From positions 89,006 through 153,005 of the forward strand of contig MWOO01000143.1 of the NCBI GenBank assembly GCA_002025945.1: 64,000 nucleotides of DNA. The letters run 5' to 3'. The notes beneath the pieces are model-generated. The model had not been told where the DNA came from. It did not search any database and saw only the letters and a program-made list of their open reading frames with translations. This stretch comes from Prochlorococcus sp. HOT208_60m_813O14. Its GTDB lineage: Bacteria; Cyanobacteriota; Cyanobacteriia; PCC-6307; Cyanobiaceae. Positions 44,845-55,854 of the stretch are shown piece after piece; position 1 is the first letter of the stretch; the number at the start of each line of letters is the position of its first letter. The translations under genes were made by a program, and so were the position numbers.

Positions 44845-45741
44845 TTAATAAGATATTTGATCAGAAGATGAAACTTGAGAAATTTTCACATCCTTTAGAT
44901 GTCTTTTCCCTAAACCGCTAAGTACATTTGAGGGGCCAACTTCAACAATATGAAGATCACTATCCTTTGACATTAAATCCATGGTTTCTCGCCACTTCAC
45001 TCCATTACACATTTGCTTTTCTAATCTGATTTTAAGCTGATTTGGATCGCTACAAAGTGTGGGTTTATAATTACTTATGACAGGAAAAGAGGGATTGTTA
45101 AATTTAATCTGTTTTAAATACTCAGAAAATTTTGCTGAAGGTTCATTCATAAATGGTGAATGAAATGCACCTGAAACATTTAATTTCAGGAATCTTTTAC
45201 AAGATATTTCTCTCGATAATTGATCTAATGCTTCACTAGATCCTGATAAGACAACTTGAGAAGAGCTGTTATCATTAGCAATTACAATATCATCAATTTT
45301 TTGCACTAATCTTTCAAGTTGATCCCTATCGAAACCAATTACTGCTGCCATAGATCCTTTCCCAGCATTAACCATTAATTGGGATCTTTCTTTTATTAGT
45401 GATACACAATCTGCGAATGAAAAAACATCCGCACAATATAGTGCCGTGATTTCCCCTAAACTATGTCCAGCAACATAAGTTGGTTTCAAACCATTATTTT
45501 TTAAAGCGTCTAATAAAACTGATTCAACTAAAAAAAGACAAATTTGAGTATTAATTGTGTTATTCAAATCGCTAAGAGGATCTTTTAATTCAGAATTTAA
45601 CTCACAAATTTCAAATAAATTTCTTTCAAATATCTCAGAAGCATAACTAAACCTCTCCTTTGTGTTTGGCAAATTTTCAATTTGTTTTGCCATTCCAATT
45701 TTTTGCGATCCCTGTCCAGGGAATACCCATGCAACTGTCAT
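44845..45741 (-). CDS. fabD: Malonyl-CoA-ACP transacylase
   Basis: 298 aa; WVFPGQGSQKIGM, VAGHSLGEITALYCA, SGAFHSPFM. Confidence 0.97.
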   Translation of the reverse strand: MTVAWVFPGQGSQKIGMAKQIENLPNTKERFSYASEIFERNLFEICELNSELKDPLSDLNNTINTQICLFLVESVLLDALKNNGLKPTYVAGHSLGEITALYCADVFSFADCVSLIKERSQLMVNAGKGSMAAVIGFDRDQLERLVQKIDDIVIANDNSSSQVVLSGSSEALDQLSREISCKRFLKLNVSGAFHSPFMNEPSAKFSEYLKQIKFNNPSFPVISNYKPTLCSDPNQLKIRLEKQMCNGVKWRETMDLMSKDSDLHIVEVGPSNVLSGLGKRHLKDVKISQVSSSDQISY

Positions 45742-45759
45742 AGTTTCCTAATTTTGTGT

Positions 45760-46767
45760 TTATCCCCATTTAATGAGGGCTGCACCCCAACTTAGCCCAG
45801 CACCAAAACCACTTGTGGCGATGATATCATTTTGCTTAATAATCTGATTTCTTATGGCTTCATCCATCATTAGAGGAATTGTTGCTGCTGAAGTATTACC
45901 ATATTTTTCTAAATTACTAAGAATTTTTTCTCTAGGAATTTTTAACCTATCTCCTACAGAATCCAATATTCTTTGATTAGCTTGATGCAAAACAAGCCAA
46001 TCAACTTGATCAGAACAATAATTTGTTTTTCTAAACAACTTATCAAGAATTATCGGGACTTCTTTAACTGCAAATTTATAAACTTCCTGACCATTCATCT
46101 GGATTGGAGAAAAACTCCCACTTAAAAAATCAATGTTATCAATTATTAAATCCTTATTATTTTTTGACGGAAGATTAAGAAAACAACCCCTTTCCCCATC
46201 AGTTCTCATATCAAAACCTATGAAATTATCAAATTCATGTGTAGCTTCAATTGCTAATGCGCCCGCACCATCTCCGAAAAGAATACAGCTCCTTCTATCA
46301 TTCCAATCAACAAAGCTTGATAATTGATCTGCTCCGATAACTACAGCCCGTTTAAAATTTCCTCCTTTCAAAAATTTTGAGGCTGTTATTAAGGCGAATA
46401 AAAAACCACTACATGCTGCAGTTAAATCGAAAGCTACAGCGTTTGAGGCACCCAATTTGGCTTGAATAGAGGGTGCTGAACCAAATAAATCATTTGGAGT
46501 AGAAGTAGCTAAGATGATCAAATCAATTGTCTTAATGTCCCAATTTGCATTTTCAATCGCATATAGTGCAGCCTTGTAACCCATATCAGTAACATTATCT
46601 CCCAAACTAGAAATTCTTCTCTCAGAAATACCAGTCCTAGATTTTATCCATTCATCACTCGTATCTACCTTTTGACTAATTTTTTGATTAGTTAGTATTT
46701 GATCAGGAACATAACTTCCACTTCCTTTAAATGAGACTCCAATCTGATTAAACTTTTTTTCTTCCAA
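45760..46767 (-). CDS. fabH: 3-oxoacyl-ACP synthase III
   Basis: 335 aa; SDEWIKSRTGISERR, DLTAACSGFLFAL, LHQANQRI, GNTSAATIPL. Confidence 0.97.
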   Translation of the reverse strand: MEEKKFNQIGVSFKGSGSYVPDQILTNQKISQKVDTSDEWIKSRTGISERRISSLGDNVTDMGYKAALYAIENANWDIKTIDLIILATSTPNDLFGSAPSIQAKLGASNAVAFDLTAACSGFLFALITASKFLKGGNFKRAVVIGADQLSSFVDWNDRRSCILFGDGAGALAIEATHEFDNFIGFDMRTDGERGCFLNLPSKNNKDLIIDNIDFLSGSFSPIQMNGQEVYKFAVKEVPIILDKLFRKTNYCSDQVDWLVLHQANQRILDSVGDRLKIPREKILSNLEKYGNTSAATIPLMMDEAIRNQIIKQNDIIATSGFGAGLSWGAALIKWG

Positions 46768-46819
46768 AAGAGTTTTTAGTTACTTATATAAGTCAAACAT
46801 AAATTTGACGCAATATGCT

Positions 46820-48226
46820 TTAGGAATTTAAAACTTGAAGCTTTTGAAGTTGATTTAAATTTTCCATAACGTTATGATTCACCGCAGAATGAGCTAATCG
46901 AAGAGCGCTAACAACTGATAAAGACTTACTGCTACCATGGCCGATAACGCAAATACCATTTACCCCAAGTAATAAAGCACCTCCATGTTCAGCATGATCT
47001 AACCTTTTCTTTATTCTTAGTAGATTACTTTTTAAAAAAGCTGAACCAACTTTTCCTCGCCTTCCTCTTGGAAGCTCAGATCTTAAAATATCTAACAAAA
47101 CGCCTCCCACAGACTCAAGAAATTTCAATAATATATTGCCAGTAAAACCATCGCAGACGACTACATCAAAACTTCCTGACAATACATCTCTACCTTCACA
47201 ATTACCTCCAAAATCAAAACTTTTTTCAGAGGATAATAATTCGAATGTTTTTAAGGATAAATCATTACCTTTGCATTCTTCCTCTCCGATATTTAAAAGG
47301 CCAATTTTTGGTTTTTTTACCTGCAAGACATCTTTTGCATAAATATTACCTAGAAGAGCAAATTGATGCAGATAAGATGGTTTACAATCAGTATTGGCAC
47401 CGACATCTAAAACTAGTACAGGTCGTGTTTGATCCCTTGTTGGAAATAATGCTCCTATAGCTGGTCTATCAATTCCTTTCAATCTCCCTATTCTAAATAT
47501 AGCAGAAGCCATCATGGCACCTGAATTACCCGCTGAGTATACAGCTTCAGCTTTATTATTTCTCACTAAATCCATTGCAACGTTAATACTTGCATTCTTC
47601 CTTTTTCTTACTGCAGTAGCTTCTTCATTCATCCCAATAGGGTCTCCACTATCAATTAATTCAAGACGATTATTATCAATTTCATTTTGTAATAATTCCG
47701 CCAAACCAGTTTTTTCTGCAACATCTTTAACTTTTTCAATTTTGCCGACAAACTTTATATTTATTGGAAATCTACTTATCGCTTCGAGGCATCCCTCAAG
47801 AATTGGACCAGGTGCATAATCTCCACCCATCCCATCAACTGCGATCCAAATTCTATTAGATTGAGATTCCTCTACCCTATCTAAAATATTATCGTTATTT
47901 TGTAATCTTTTTAATGGGTCAAAAACTAATGGCTGTAATGTATTTTTAGCTATTGAACTAGCATTTGAAACAACACTGCTGGCAGTATTTACAACTGATT
48001 CAGCGCTGGAAACTACATTTCCTGCAACATTACTTGCAACATTACTGGCTGTGTTCACAACAGAACCAGCACCAGAAACCATATTACCAGCAACATTACT
48101 AGCCGTTGCTGCAGAACTAGCGGCAGTATCAACTATAGAAGTTACAGCCGAATTTCTTTTGTACCAAATAACTAATCTTCTAATAGCTCTGGACTTGTTA
48201 ATTTTTTGCGCTGTTTCTTTCCCCAT
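46820..48226 (-). CDS. plsX: Phosphate acyltransferase PlsX with ~125-aa low-complexity N-terminal extension
   Basis: 468 aa; catalytic domain begins at about IWIAVDGMGGDYAPG; SAGNSGAMMAS, CDGFTGNILLK. Confidence 0.93.
   Translation of the reverse strand: MGKETAQKINKSRAIRRLVIWYKRNSAVTSIVDTAASSAATASNVAGNMVSGAGSVVNTASNVASNVAGNVVSSAESVVNTASSVVSNASSIAKNTLQPLVFDPLKRLQNNDNILDRVEESQSNRIWIAVDGMGGDYAPGPILEGCLEAISRFPINIKFVGKIEKVKDVAEKTGLAELLQNEIDNNRLELIDSGDPIGMNEEATAVRKRKNASINVAMDLVRNNKAEAVYSAGNSGAMMASAIFRIGRLKGIDRPAIGALFPTRDQTRPVLVLDVGANTDCKPSYLHQFALLGNIYAKDVLQVKKPKIGLLNIGEEECKGNDLSLKTFELLSSEKSFDFGGNCEGRDVLSGSFDVVVCDGFTGNILLKFLESVGGVLLDILRSELPRGRRGKVGSAFLKSNLLRIKKRLDHAEHGGALLLGVNGICVIGHGSSKSLSVVSALRLAHSAVNHNVMENLNQLQKLQVLNS
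47966..48097 (-). repeat. Two tandem 66-bp (22-aa) repeat units within the plsX 5' region
   Basis: NVAGNMVSGAGSVVNTASNVAS followed directly by NVAGNVVSSAESVVNTASSVVS (17/22 identical residues). Confidence 0.85.
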
Positions 48227-48973
48227 TTATTTACCATCAAAAGGAGAAATATCAACAATCCGTTGAAAAAGATATCCTGTACCCCTTGCTGTCAAAATTA
48301 ATTCAGGATTTGCGGGATCAGCCTCAAGTTTTGATCTTAATCTTGATATATGAACGTCCACAACTCTAGTGTCTACATGTCTCTCGGGAGTATATCCCCA
48401 AACTTCCTTCAAAATCTCTCCTCTGCTAAATGGCTCTCCTGACCTACTTACCAAAAGCTCTAGGAGACTAAATTCCATTCCAGTTAATCTTATTCTCTCA
48501 TCACTTTTAAAAACTTGTCTTCGATTTGTATCGATTTTAATATCCGTTACCAAAATTAATCCTGAATTAGGCATTCCAGGAATTTGTTCTTTGTCGATTC
48601 TTCTGAGAACGCACCTAATTCTAGCTTCTAACTCCTTTGGGCTAAATGGTTTTACTACATAATCATCAGCCCCCAATTCTAAACCTGTTATTCTATCTGC
48701 AACATCTCCTAATGCAGTTAACATAACAATTGGAACATCAGAATCTTTCCTTAATTCTTGACAAACCCCATAACCATCTAGCTTTGGCATCATGACGTCA
48801 AGAACTACTAAATCAGGTTCATAGTCCTTAAATAACTTTAGTGCTTCTTTACCATCACTTGCAGTTACAACTTTGTAGCCAATCATGGAGAGACGTGTCT
48901 CCAGAATTCTTCTAATACTTGCCTCATCATCTGCGACAAGAATAGTTTCTTTAGTTTGACTAGATAGAGCCAT
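48227..48973 (-). CDS. rpaB: OmpR-type response regulator RpaB (Ycf27)
   Basis: 248 aa; [89 protein letters not shown]. Confidence 0.93.
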   Translation of the reverse strand: MALSSQTKETILVADDEASIRRILETRLSMIGYKVVTASDGKEALKLFKDYEPDLVVLDVMMPKLDGYGVCQELRKDSDVPIVMLTALGDVADRITGLELGADDYVVKPFSPKELEARIRCVLRRIDKEQIPGMPNSGLILVTDIKIDTNRRQVFKSDERIRLTGMEFSLLELLVSRSGEPFSRGEILKEVWGYTPERHVDTRVVDVHISRLRSKLEADPANPELILTARGTGYLFQRIVDISPFDGK

Positions 48974-49080
48974 TTGTTTCTATTAGCTAATCAGTAAGAG
49001 AATTTATTATTTATCTAATCTAACTTGTAGAGGGGCAATATCCCAAACATTCTAGCTCCATTACTTCATTCAGAAACTTA

Positions 49081-50442
49081 ATGTCTAGCAAATTATCAAC
49101 TTTTATTTGTCAGAATTGTGGATCTGAAACTTCTCAATACTTTGGTAAATGCCTTAATTGCAACTCATGGAATTCCATTGTTGAAGAAATAAAAAGTAAG
49201 CACTCTAAATATCAAGAAATAAAAGATATAAAAAACAGTAAAAAATCTATACCATTTAATGAGATCTCATCAAAAAAAATATCAAGATTTACTAGTGGTT
49301 TTAAAGAATTTGATCGAGTTCTTGGAGGTGGAATAGTACCTGGATCTGTCGTTTTACTTGGAGGAGAACCAGGTATAGGTAAAAGCACAATAGTTCTTCA
49401 ATCAGCAGGAAAAATATCTCTTAATGAGAAAGTTTTATACATAACTGCAGAAGAATCTTTAGAACAAGTCAAAATTAGATGGGAAAGACTAAATCAAAAG
49501 AGTATTGATTTAAAAATTTTTTCAGAAACTAATTTATCCCTAATTCTTGAAGAGATCAAACGTGTCAATCCAAGTTTCGCAATTATTGATAGTATTCAAG
49601 CCATCCATAATCATGAAATGCAAAGTTCTCCAGGATCAGTTTCTCAAGTTAGATCATGTTCATCTGAATTACAAAATCTTGCTAAAGACAATAATATTGC
49701 GCTTTTAATAATTGGTCATGTAACCAAAGATGGTACATTAGCTGGCCCTAAAACTCTAGAGCATTTAGTTGATACAGTAATAAATTTTGAAGGAGATAAG
49801 ATTTCCACACATCGATTACTAAGAAGTATAAAAAATCGATTTGGATCGACCTTCGAGATTGGAATTTTTGAAATGCTTGAAGAGGGTTTACGTGAGATAA
49901 AAAACCCAAGTTCAATTTTTACAAACAAAGAAAATATTTCAGGTGTAACAACTACTATTACAAATGAAGGCACTCGACCATTAGCAGTTGATATACAAGC
50001 ACTGGTAAATAAAACTTTCTACAGTAACCCAAGACGAACTACAACTGGAATAAGCATAAATAGATTGCATCAAATTCTAGCTGTTCTTGAAAAACACGTA
50101 GGGATAAAATTATCTGAATTTGATTGTTATATAGCTACTGGTGGAGGTTTTGAGATTAATGATCCATCATCTGACTTAGGTGTAGCAATATCAATTTTAT
50201 CAAGTTTGAAAAATATTCCTCCTTTGGCAAATAGCTCATTTATTGGAGAATTGGGTTTGAGCGGTCAGGTTAGAAAATCGAATAACCTTCGTACAAAGAT
50301 AGAAGAAGCTGTAAGACTAGGGATCAAAAATATCATAGTGCCAAAATTAGAGGAGGAACTGAATAATAATTTTCGAAATTTAATAAATATCAAAGAGATA
50401 TCAAATATTAAAGAAGCAGTTGATTACTCTTTATCAAAATAA
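49081..50442 (+). CDS. radA: DNA repair protein RadA
   Basis: 453 aa; FICQNCGSETSQYFGKCLNCNSWN zinc finger, GGEPGIGKST, LLIIGHVTKDGTLAGPKTLEH. Confidence 0.97.
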   Translation: MSSKLSTFICQNCGSETSQYFGKCLNCNSWNSIVEEIKSKHSKYQEIKDIKNSKKSIPFNEISSKKISRFTSGFKEFDRVLGGGIVPGSVVLLGGEPGIGKSTIVLQSAGKISLNEKVLYITAEESLEQVKIRWERLNQKSIDLKIFSETNLSLILEEIKRVNPSFAIIDSIQAIHNHEMQSSPGSVSQVRSCSSELQNLAKDNNIALLIIGHVTKDGTLAGPKTLEHLVDTVINFEGDKISTHRLLRSIKNRFGSTFEIGIFEMLEEGLREIKNPSSIFTNKENISGVTTTITNEGTRPLAVDIQALVNKTFYSNPRRTTTGISINRLHQILAVLEKHVGIKLSEFDCYIATGGGFEINDPSSDLGVAISILSSLKNIPPLANSSFIGELGLSGQVRKSNNLRTKIEEAVRLGIKNIIVPKLEEELNNNFRNLINIKEISNIKEAVDYSLSK

Positions 50443-50447
50443 AAAAA

Positions 50448-50969
50448 TCAAAGGTACATATCAATTGAGCTTCTACCTGAGTTTTTCAACCAATTCTCAA
50501 TATCTAGATAACCACCTGGATAAAGTCTCACTGCTTTAGACCAGACTTCAGCAGCTTTATCAAACCAAATATCTCTCTGATCTAAATCACCATTTTGCTC
50601 AGCATATCTTCCCCTTTTTTCATAAATTAAACCTATATTTTTCAAGCAAGATGGCTGTTTGGGATTTTCTACTAATGCTTTTTCATAAGTTTCAATAGAC
50701 AAATCCTCTTCACCGTTACTCATGTATATTATTGCCATATTCTTTAAAGTCTCACCCCTATCAATTTTATTTTCTTCAAGCAGTAAGCTCTCTTTGTAAT
50801 ACTCTAATGCTTCCGAATAATCCCCATTATTTTGTGCAGCTAAACCATCTCTATAATAAATATAAGCCTTTTTTTCTTTCTCGGCGATAGGCATTATTTT
50901 TACAATAGATTCAGCAATTACAGTAAAAGCTTTATCAATAAAATTGTCTCTGTTTTGATTACTAGGCAC
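50448..50969 (-). CDS. ycf3: Photosystem I assembly protein Ycf3 (TPR)
   Basis: 173 aa; [47 protein letters not shown]. Confidence 0.97.
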   Translation of the reverse strand: MPSNQNRDNFIDKAFTVIAESIVKIMPIAEKEKKAYIYYRDGLAAQNNGDYSEALEYYKESLLLEENKIDRGETLKNMAIIYMSNGEEDLSIETYEKALVENPKQPSCLKNIGLIYEKRGRYAEQNGDLDQRDIWFDKAAEVWSKAVRLYPGGYLDIENWLKNSGRSSIDMYL

Positions 50970-51081
50970 TGCTCAAGATCTAATAAAATTAATATAGTAA
51001 TTTAGAAAATAACTATTTAAAAAGTCTATTACATTTATTATTATAGTTAAATATAAAGTTAAGCATTAATTTGCTTCTATT

Positions 51082-53385
51082 GTGAAAAATATGGAGAGCA
51101 TTCAACTAAGCGTTACAGGAATGAAGTGCGGAGGTTGTGTTAGTACTGTTGAAAAAATATTGAATAATTCTGATGGTATTGAAAATGTTTCTGTTAACTT
51201 GCTTACTGAAAGTGCTTATTTTGAAATTACCCAGAAACATATAGAAATAGAATCAGTTCTCGAAAATCTAAAAGAGAATGGTTTCCCATCAAAGATTTAC
51301 ATAAATGATTTTTCAAAAAAAATAAATAAAGCAGAATTAGAAAAAAAAAAGAAGTGGAATAATCAATGGAAAAAACTAACTTTTGCCCTATTACTTTTAT
51401 TATTTTCAGGATTAGGACATCTAGCAGAAGGAAGATATATAAATTTTCCAATATTAGGTAATATATTTTTTCACGCCTCCTTAGCAACGTTAGCTCTATT
51501 ATTTCCTGGAAGAGGAATAATTATTAATGGATTTAAATCATTTATTAAGAACCATCCAGATATGGATTCTTTAGTAGCTCTCGGAGTAATTAGCGCATAT
51601 ACAACAAGTCTTCTATCCTTAATATTTCCTGCCACTGGTTTTCCTTGTTTTTTTAATGAGCCAGTCATGCTGTTAGGCTTCATACTGATTGGGCGTTACT
51701 TAGAAGAAAGAGCAAGATATCAAACTGGTTCGTCCATTGGAGAATTATTAGATCTTCAACCTGAAATGGCAAATATCTACACAGAAGACAATCAAATAAA
51801 ATCAATAAGAGTAAACACTTTAAGACCTGATCAAGAAATTCAAGTTTTAGCAGGAGATAGAGTACCAGCTGACTGCATTGTTACCCGAGGTAATTCATAT
51901 GTTGATGTTTCACATATTACTGGAGAATCCAAACCTATAGAAGTAAAAGAAGGCGAAAATCTATCTAGTGGATCTTTAAATCTTAATTCAACTCTCAGAC
52001 TTAGAGTACAAAAAGTCGGAGGAGATTCTTCTCTTGCAAAACTAGTAAATCTTATTGAATCTGTAAACGCTAGAAAACCTCGAATTCAAAGCATTGCTGA
52101 TGAAATTGCAGGCAAATTTACTTACTTTGTACTTATTTTCGCTACTTTAACCTTCTTCTTTTGGTGGAAGCAGGCAAAAAACATATGGCCTGATTTATTA
52201 AGTCACAATCATGAATTAATCACTCACTCAAGCCATACACTTCATAGTTCACTTGGTAGTAATGCTGAGAATTTTCTGAGTTTAGCAATTCAATTGTCAA
52301 TTGCCGTTTTAGTGATAGCTTGTCCCTGTGCATTAGGTCTAGCCACCCCAACTGTAATCACTGTAGCATCAGGTAAAGCAGCAAAAAAAGGGGTTTTATT
52401 TAAAGGCGGGGATAAAATAGAGATGGCTTCAAAAATTAATCATATTATTTTTGACAAGACAGGTACTTTAACAAAGGGTAAGCCTTTCATTGTTGATTAC
52501 AAAAATAATGATGATCATTCATTTTTATTAAAAATAGCTGCCAGTTTAGAAAAGGAAAGCAGACATCCAATCGCAGATGCCTTAATTCAAGAGGCAAAAA
52601 AACAAAATTTAAGTTTATTTCAAATAAAAAAAATTTTTACTCATTCAGGGCAAGGTATTTCAGGAGAACTTGAGTCAATTGATGGACTTATTAATATTGG
52701 AAATATTGAATGGCTACTAAGCAAAGGAATAATTATTAATAGTGATGCAAAAAAAATCATTGAAAATGAAGAAACAAAAACGAACACTATCATTGGAGTA
52801 AGTATCAAAGATAAGTTATTAGGCTTTATTTTGCTCGGAGATTTACTCAGAGATGATTCAATTAAAACAGTTCAAAATTTGAGAGAAAACAAATTCAAAA
52901 TAAACATTTTAAGTGGCGATAGAAAACAAACAGTTTTAGCTTTAGCAAAAAAAATTGGTTGTAAAGAAACTGAAGTAAAATGGGATCTTCTTCCTGAAAT
53001 GAAGCTTAAGACTATAGAAAATTTAAAAATTAATAATAAAGTGGCAATGATTGGTGATGGTATTAATGATGTCCCGGCCTTAGCATCCTCAGACTTAGGA
53101 ATTGCGGTAGGATCAGGGACTCAAATCGCCAAGGCAAATGCAGATGTAGTATTAATGGGAGATCAACTAAATGGATTACCCTATGCCTTAAATCTTGCAA
53201 AAAGAACTATAAGAAAAATAAAGGAAAATCTAATATGGGCTTTTGGTTACAACTTACTAGCTATACCTTTAGCCGCCGGCATTTTATTCCCTAAGTACGG
53301 TATTCTTCTTACTCCCTCAATAGCAGCATTATTAATGGCTATTAGCTCTATTACAGTTGTAATTAATGCTTTATCTTTGGATTAA
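51082..53385 (+). CDS. P1B-type copper-transporting ATPase (CtaA/PacS-like)
   Basis: 767 aa; N-terminal GMKCGGCV, CPCALGLATPT, DKTGTLTKGKP, GDGINDVPALA. Confidence 0.93.
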   Translation: MKNMESIQLSVTGMKCGGCVSTVEKILNNSDGIENVSVNLLTESAYFEITQKHIEIESVLENLKENGFPSKIYINDFSKKINKAELEKKKKWNNQWKKLTFALLLLLFSGLGHLAEGRYINFPILGNIFFHASLATLALLFPGRGIIINGFKSFIKNHPDMDSLVALGVISAYTTSLLSLIFPATGFPCFFNEPVMLLGFILIGRYLEERARYQTGSSIGELLDLQPEMANIYTEDNQIKSIRVNTLRPDQEIQVLAGDRVPADCIVTRGNSYVDVSHITGESKPIEVKEGENLSSGSLNLNSTLRLRVQKVGGDSSLAKLVNLIESVNARKPRIQSIADEIAGKFTYFVLIFATLTFFFWWKQAKNIWPDLLSHNHELITHSSHTLHSSLGSNAENFLSLAIQLSIAVLVIACPCALGLATPTVITVASGKAAKKGVLFKGGDKIEMASKINHIIFDKTGTLTKGKPFIVDYKNNDDHSFLLKIAASLEKESRHPIADALIQEAKKQNLSLFQIKKIFTHSGQGISGELESIDGLINIGNIEWLLSKGIIINSDAKKIIENEETKTNTIIGVSIKDKLLGFILLGDLLRDDSIKTVQNLRENKFKINILSGDRKQTVLALAKKIGCKETEVKWDLLPEMKLKTIENLKINNKVAMIGDGINDVPALASSDLGIAVGSGTQIAKANADVVLMGDQLNGLPYALNLAKRTIRKIKENLIWAFGYNLLAIPLAAGILFPKYGILLTPSIAALLMAISSITVVINALSLD

Positions 53386-54024
53386 ATGAAAGGTAAATTT
53401 ATCGTTATTGAGGGTATTGATGGATGTGGTAAAACTACCCAAATAGATGAACTATCTAAATGGCTTCCTAATAGTGGTCTAATAAAGAAAGGGTCCAAAT
53501 TAATCACAACTAGAGAGCCTGGAGGCAGCCTTTTAGGAAAAAAAATTAGAGGAATGATTCTTGATAATAATAAAAATAACAAGCCTTCATCTCTTACGGA
53601 ATTATTACTTTATTCAGCGGATAGAGCTGAACACGTTTCCAAAATTATTTCACCTGCTTTAAATAACAATGATTGGGTAATAAGTGATAGATTTTCCGAT
53701 TCCACACTAGCTTATCAAGGTTATGGAAGAAATATAAATTTAGAAATAATTAAAAATATTGAATCTATTGTGTGTCAAGGAGAATCTCCTGATCTAACTT
53801 TCTTCTTAGAAATTTCACCAGAAGAGAGCTTATTCCGAAGAAAAAATGAAATTCCAGATAGAATAGAATCAGAAGGCATTAAATTCTTAGAAAAAGTAAA
53901 TGAAGGCTTCAAAATAATTGCCAAAGAAAAAAAGTGGACAGTAATATCTGCCTCACAAAATATCAAAACTATTTCTAATCAAATAAAAGAGACTTTGCTA
54001 AAAAATTTTTCTAATAACAAATGA
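53386..54024 (+). CDS. tmk: Thymidylate kinase
   Basis: 212 aa; [41 protein letters not shown]. Confidence 0.96.
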   Translation: MKGKFIVIEGIDGCGKTTQIDELSKWLPNSGLIKKGSKLITTREPGGSLLGKKIRGMILDNNKNNKPSSLTELLLYSADRAEHVSKIISPALNNNDWVISDRFSDSTLAYQGYGRNINLEIIKNIESIVCQGESPDLTFFLEISPEESLFRRKNEIPDRIESEGIKFLEKVNEGFKIIAKEKKWTVISASQNIKTISNQIKETLLKNFSNNK

Positions 54025-54983
54025 TTGAGGTTAAAAAAAATAATCTTTTTTTGAATGAAGAAGTCAATAGCTGTCTTAACAACATAATTAAAAACAAATC
54101 ATTTGCTAATGGTTATATATTTTATGGTGCTGAAGGAGTAGGGAAAAAACAAACTGCTTTTGGATTTATAAAAGATATTTTCAAACAATCTTCACAAAGC
54201 GAGAGTGTTGAAGAGAGAATTACCAACAATAACCATCCTGATTTGCTAATTATCGAACCTGATTCTCCTTTGGCAACTAAAAATACAGGGAGTTCCGATT
54301 TTGAAAAAATAAAAAAAAATGGATCTGAAATTATTAAGATTTCTCAAATACGTAATATAAAAACTTTTCTTAGCCAAAAATCAATAAATTCAGAAAAAAA
54401 AATTGTTCTTATTATAGAGGCACACCTCTTAAACGAAGCAGCCTCGAATTGCCTTTTAAAAACCTTAGAAGAACCTAATAACGGCATTTTTATTTTACTA
54501 ACATCTAAATTAAATCTTCTCTTAGATACCATAATTTCAAGATGTCAAATTGTCAGATTTCGATCCTTTTCTAGTAAACAGATAAAGTCTACTTTAAGAG
54601 ATTATTTAGATACCTATAAATTTAATATCAATACAAAATTAAAAATTGAAGATTTAATAAACTCTGCAAATGGATCACCAAATCAATTACTAAAAAATAT
54701 TGAAATTTGTGATGATTTTTCAGATGAAATTATAACTAAATTAGATTCTCCAATAAAAAATTGTCTTGAAATATTAGAAATATCAAAATTAATAACTGAA
54801 AAATTAGAAAATTTCCAACAGATTTATTTAGTAAATTTAATACAAACTATTTGGTGGAGAAAAACAAGAAATGTCGGTTTAGTTAAAAAACTTGAAAATT
54901 TAAAATACCTCTTAAGAAAAAACATTCAACCAAGGTTGGCATGGGAAATTACTTTTTTAAAAATTTCAATGGAAGATATATGA
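54021..54983 (+). CDS. holB: DNA polymerase III delta' subunit (HolB-like)
   Basis: 320 aa; [50 protein letters not shown]; 4-nt overlap with tmk. Confidence 0.9.
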   Translation: MIEVKKNNLFLNEEVNSCLNNIIKNKSFANGYIFYGAEGVGKKQTAFGFIKDIFKQSSQSESVEERITNNNHPDLLIIEPDSPLATKNTGSSDFEKIKKNGSEIIKISQIRNIKTFLSQKSINSEKKIVLIIEAHLLNEAASNCLLKTLEEPNNGIFILLTSKLNLLLDTIISRCQIVRFRSFSSKQIKSTLRDYLDTYKFNINTKLKIEDLINSANGSPNQLLKNIEICDDFSDEIITKLDSPIKNCLEILEISKLITEKLENFQQIYLVNLIQTIWWRKTRNVGLVKKLENLKYLLRKNIQPRLAWEITFLKISMEDI

Positions 54984-54985
54984 GA

Positions 54986-55768
54986 TTAATCTACTGCAGA
55001 ATTTATCAAGTCAGGATTTCTCGCTTGAATAAACTCTTGCCTAGCAGTTTCCACTTGAGAACCAATAGGTAACTCAAGACAATATCCAGCGCCGTATACA
55101 GTTTTTATATAAATAGGTTTACGTGGATCGGGCTCAAGTTTAGTGCGCAAATGTCTAATATGTACCCTTATGGTCTCAATATCATCATCAGGTTCATACC
55201 CCCATACTTCTTTAAGAATTAATGCTGGAGATACAGTTTGACCATGCCTCTGTAAAAGGCAATGAAGAAGTTCAAATTCAAGATGCGTTAATCTAACAGG
55301 AGATTCAAACCAAATAGCTTCAAATCTTTCAGGAACAAGAGTTAAAGGACCATAATTTAATATTTCTTGCTGGTTACTAGAATTTAATTGTGCTCTGTTG
55401 GTTCTTCTTAATAAAGCCTTTATGCGTACATGCAATTCTTCTAGATCGAATGGTTTAGTAATGTAATCATCCGCTCCAGAATTAAATCCAGTAATTTTAT
55501 CTTTAAGGCCGCCTAATGCAGTTATCATCAAAATCGGTATATTTGATGTTCTTTCATCTCTTCTTAGTCGCTGGCATAAAGTTAACCCATCAACACTTGG
55601 CAGCATTAAATCTAAAAGTATTAAATCTGGTGAATATTGGAGAGCTAATGCTTGACCTTTAATCCCATCTTCAGCTTTTTGAACATCAAAACCAGAATGT
55701 TCTAAATGCCTAGCCACCAAATCTCGCATATCACGATCATCTTCAATTAAGAGGATTGAAATTTTCAT
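54986..55768 (-). CDS. rpaA: OmpR-type response regulator RpaA
   Basis: 260 aa; [89 protein letters not shown]. Confidence 0.93.
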   Translation of the reverse strand: MKISILLIEDDRDMRDLVARHLEHSGFDVQKAEDGIKGQALALQYSPDLILLDLMLPSVDGLTLCQRLRRDERTSNIPILMITALGGLKDKITGFNSGADDYITKPFDLEELHVRIKALLRRTNRAQLNSSNQQEILNYGPLTLVPERFEAIWFESPVRLTHLEFELLHCLLQRHGQTVSPALILKEVWGYEPDDDIETIRVHIRHLRTKLEPDPRKPIYIKTVYGAGYCLELPIGSQVETARQEFIQARNPDLINSAVD

Positions 55769-55822
55769 ATTTATGAACTATTAAATTAAGATTAAGTTTC
55801 AGTATTATGATTCTCTCAAGAA

Positions 55823-55850
55823 TTTATAAAGATTGCTGAACTAGTGTAAA
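55823..55850 (-). promoter_or_regulatory. Putative rpaA promoter (-35 TTTACA, 16-bp spacer, -10 TATAAA)
   Basis: Minus strand TTTACA (55850..55845) and TATAAA (55828..55823) upstream of the rpaA ATG at 55768. Confidence 0.45.
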
Positions 55851-55854
55851 CAAT

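Noticed and set aside
47136-48266. Several plus-strand ORFs opposite plsX (47136-47342, 47245-47460, 47514-47819, 48051-48266)
   Set aside because: Mirror translation of the plsX coding strand and its repeats; sense plsX frame is unambiguous.
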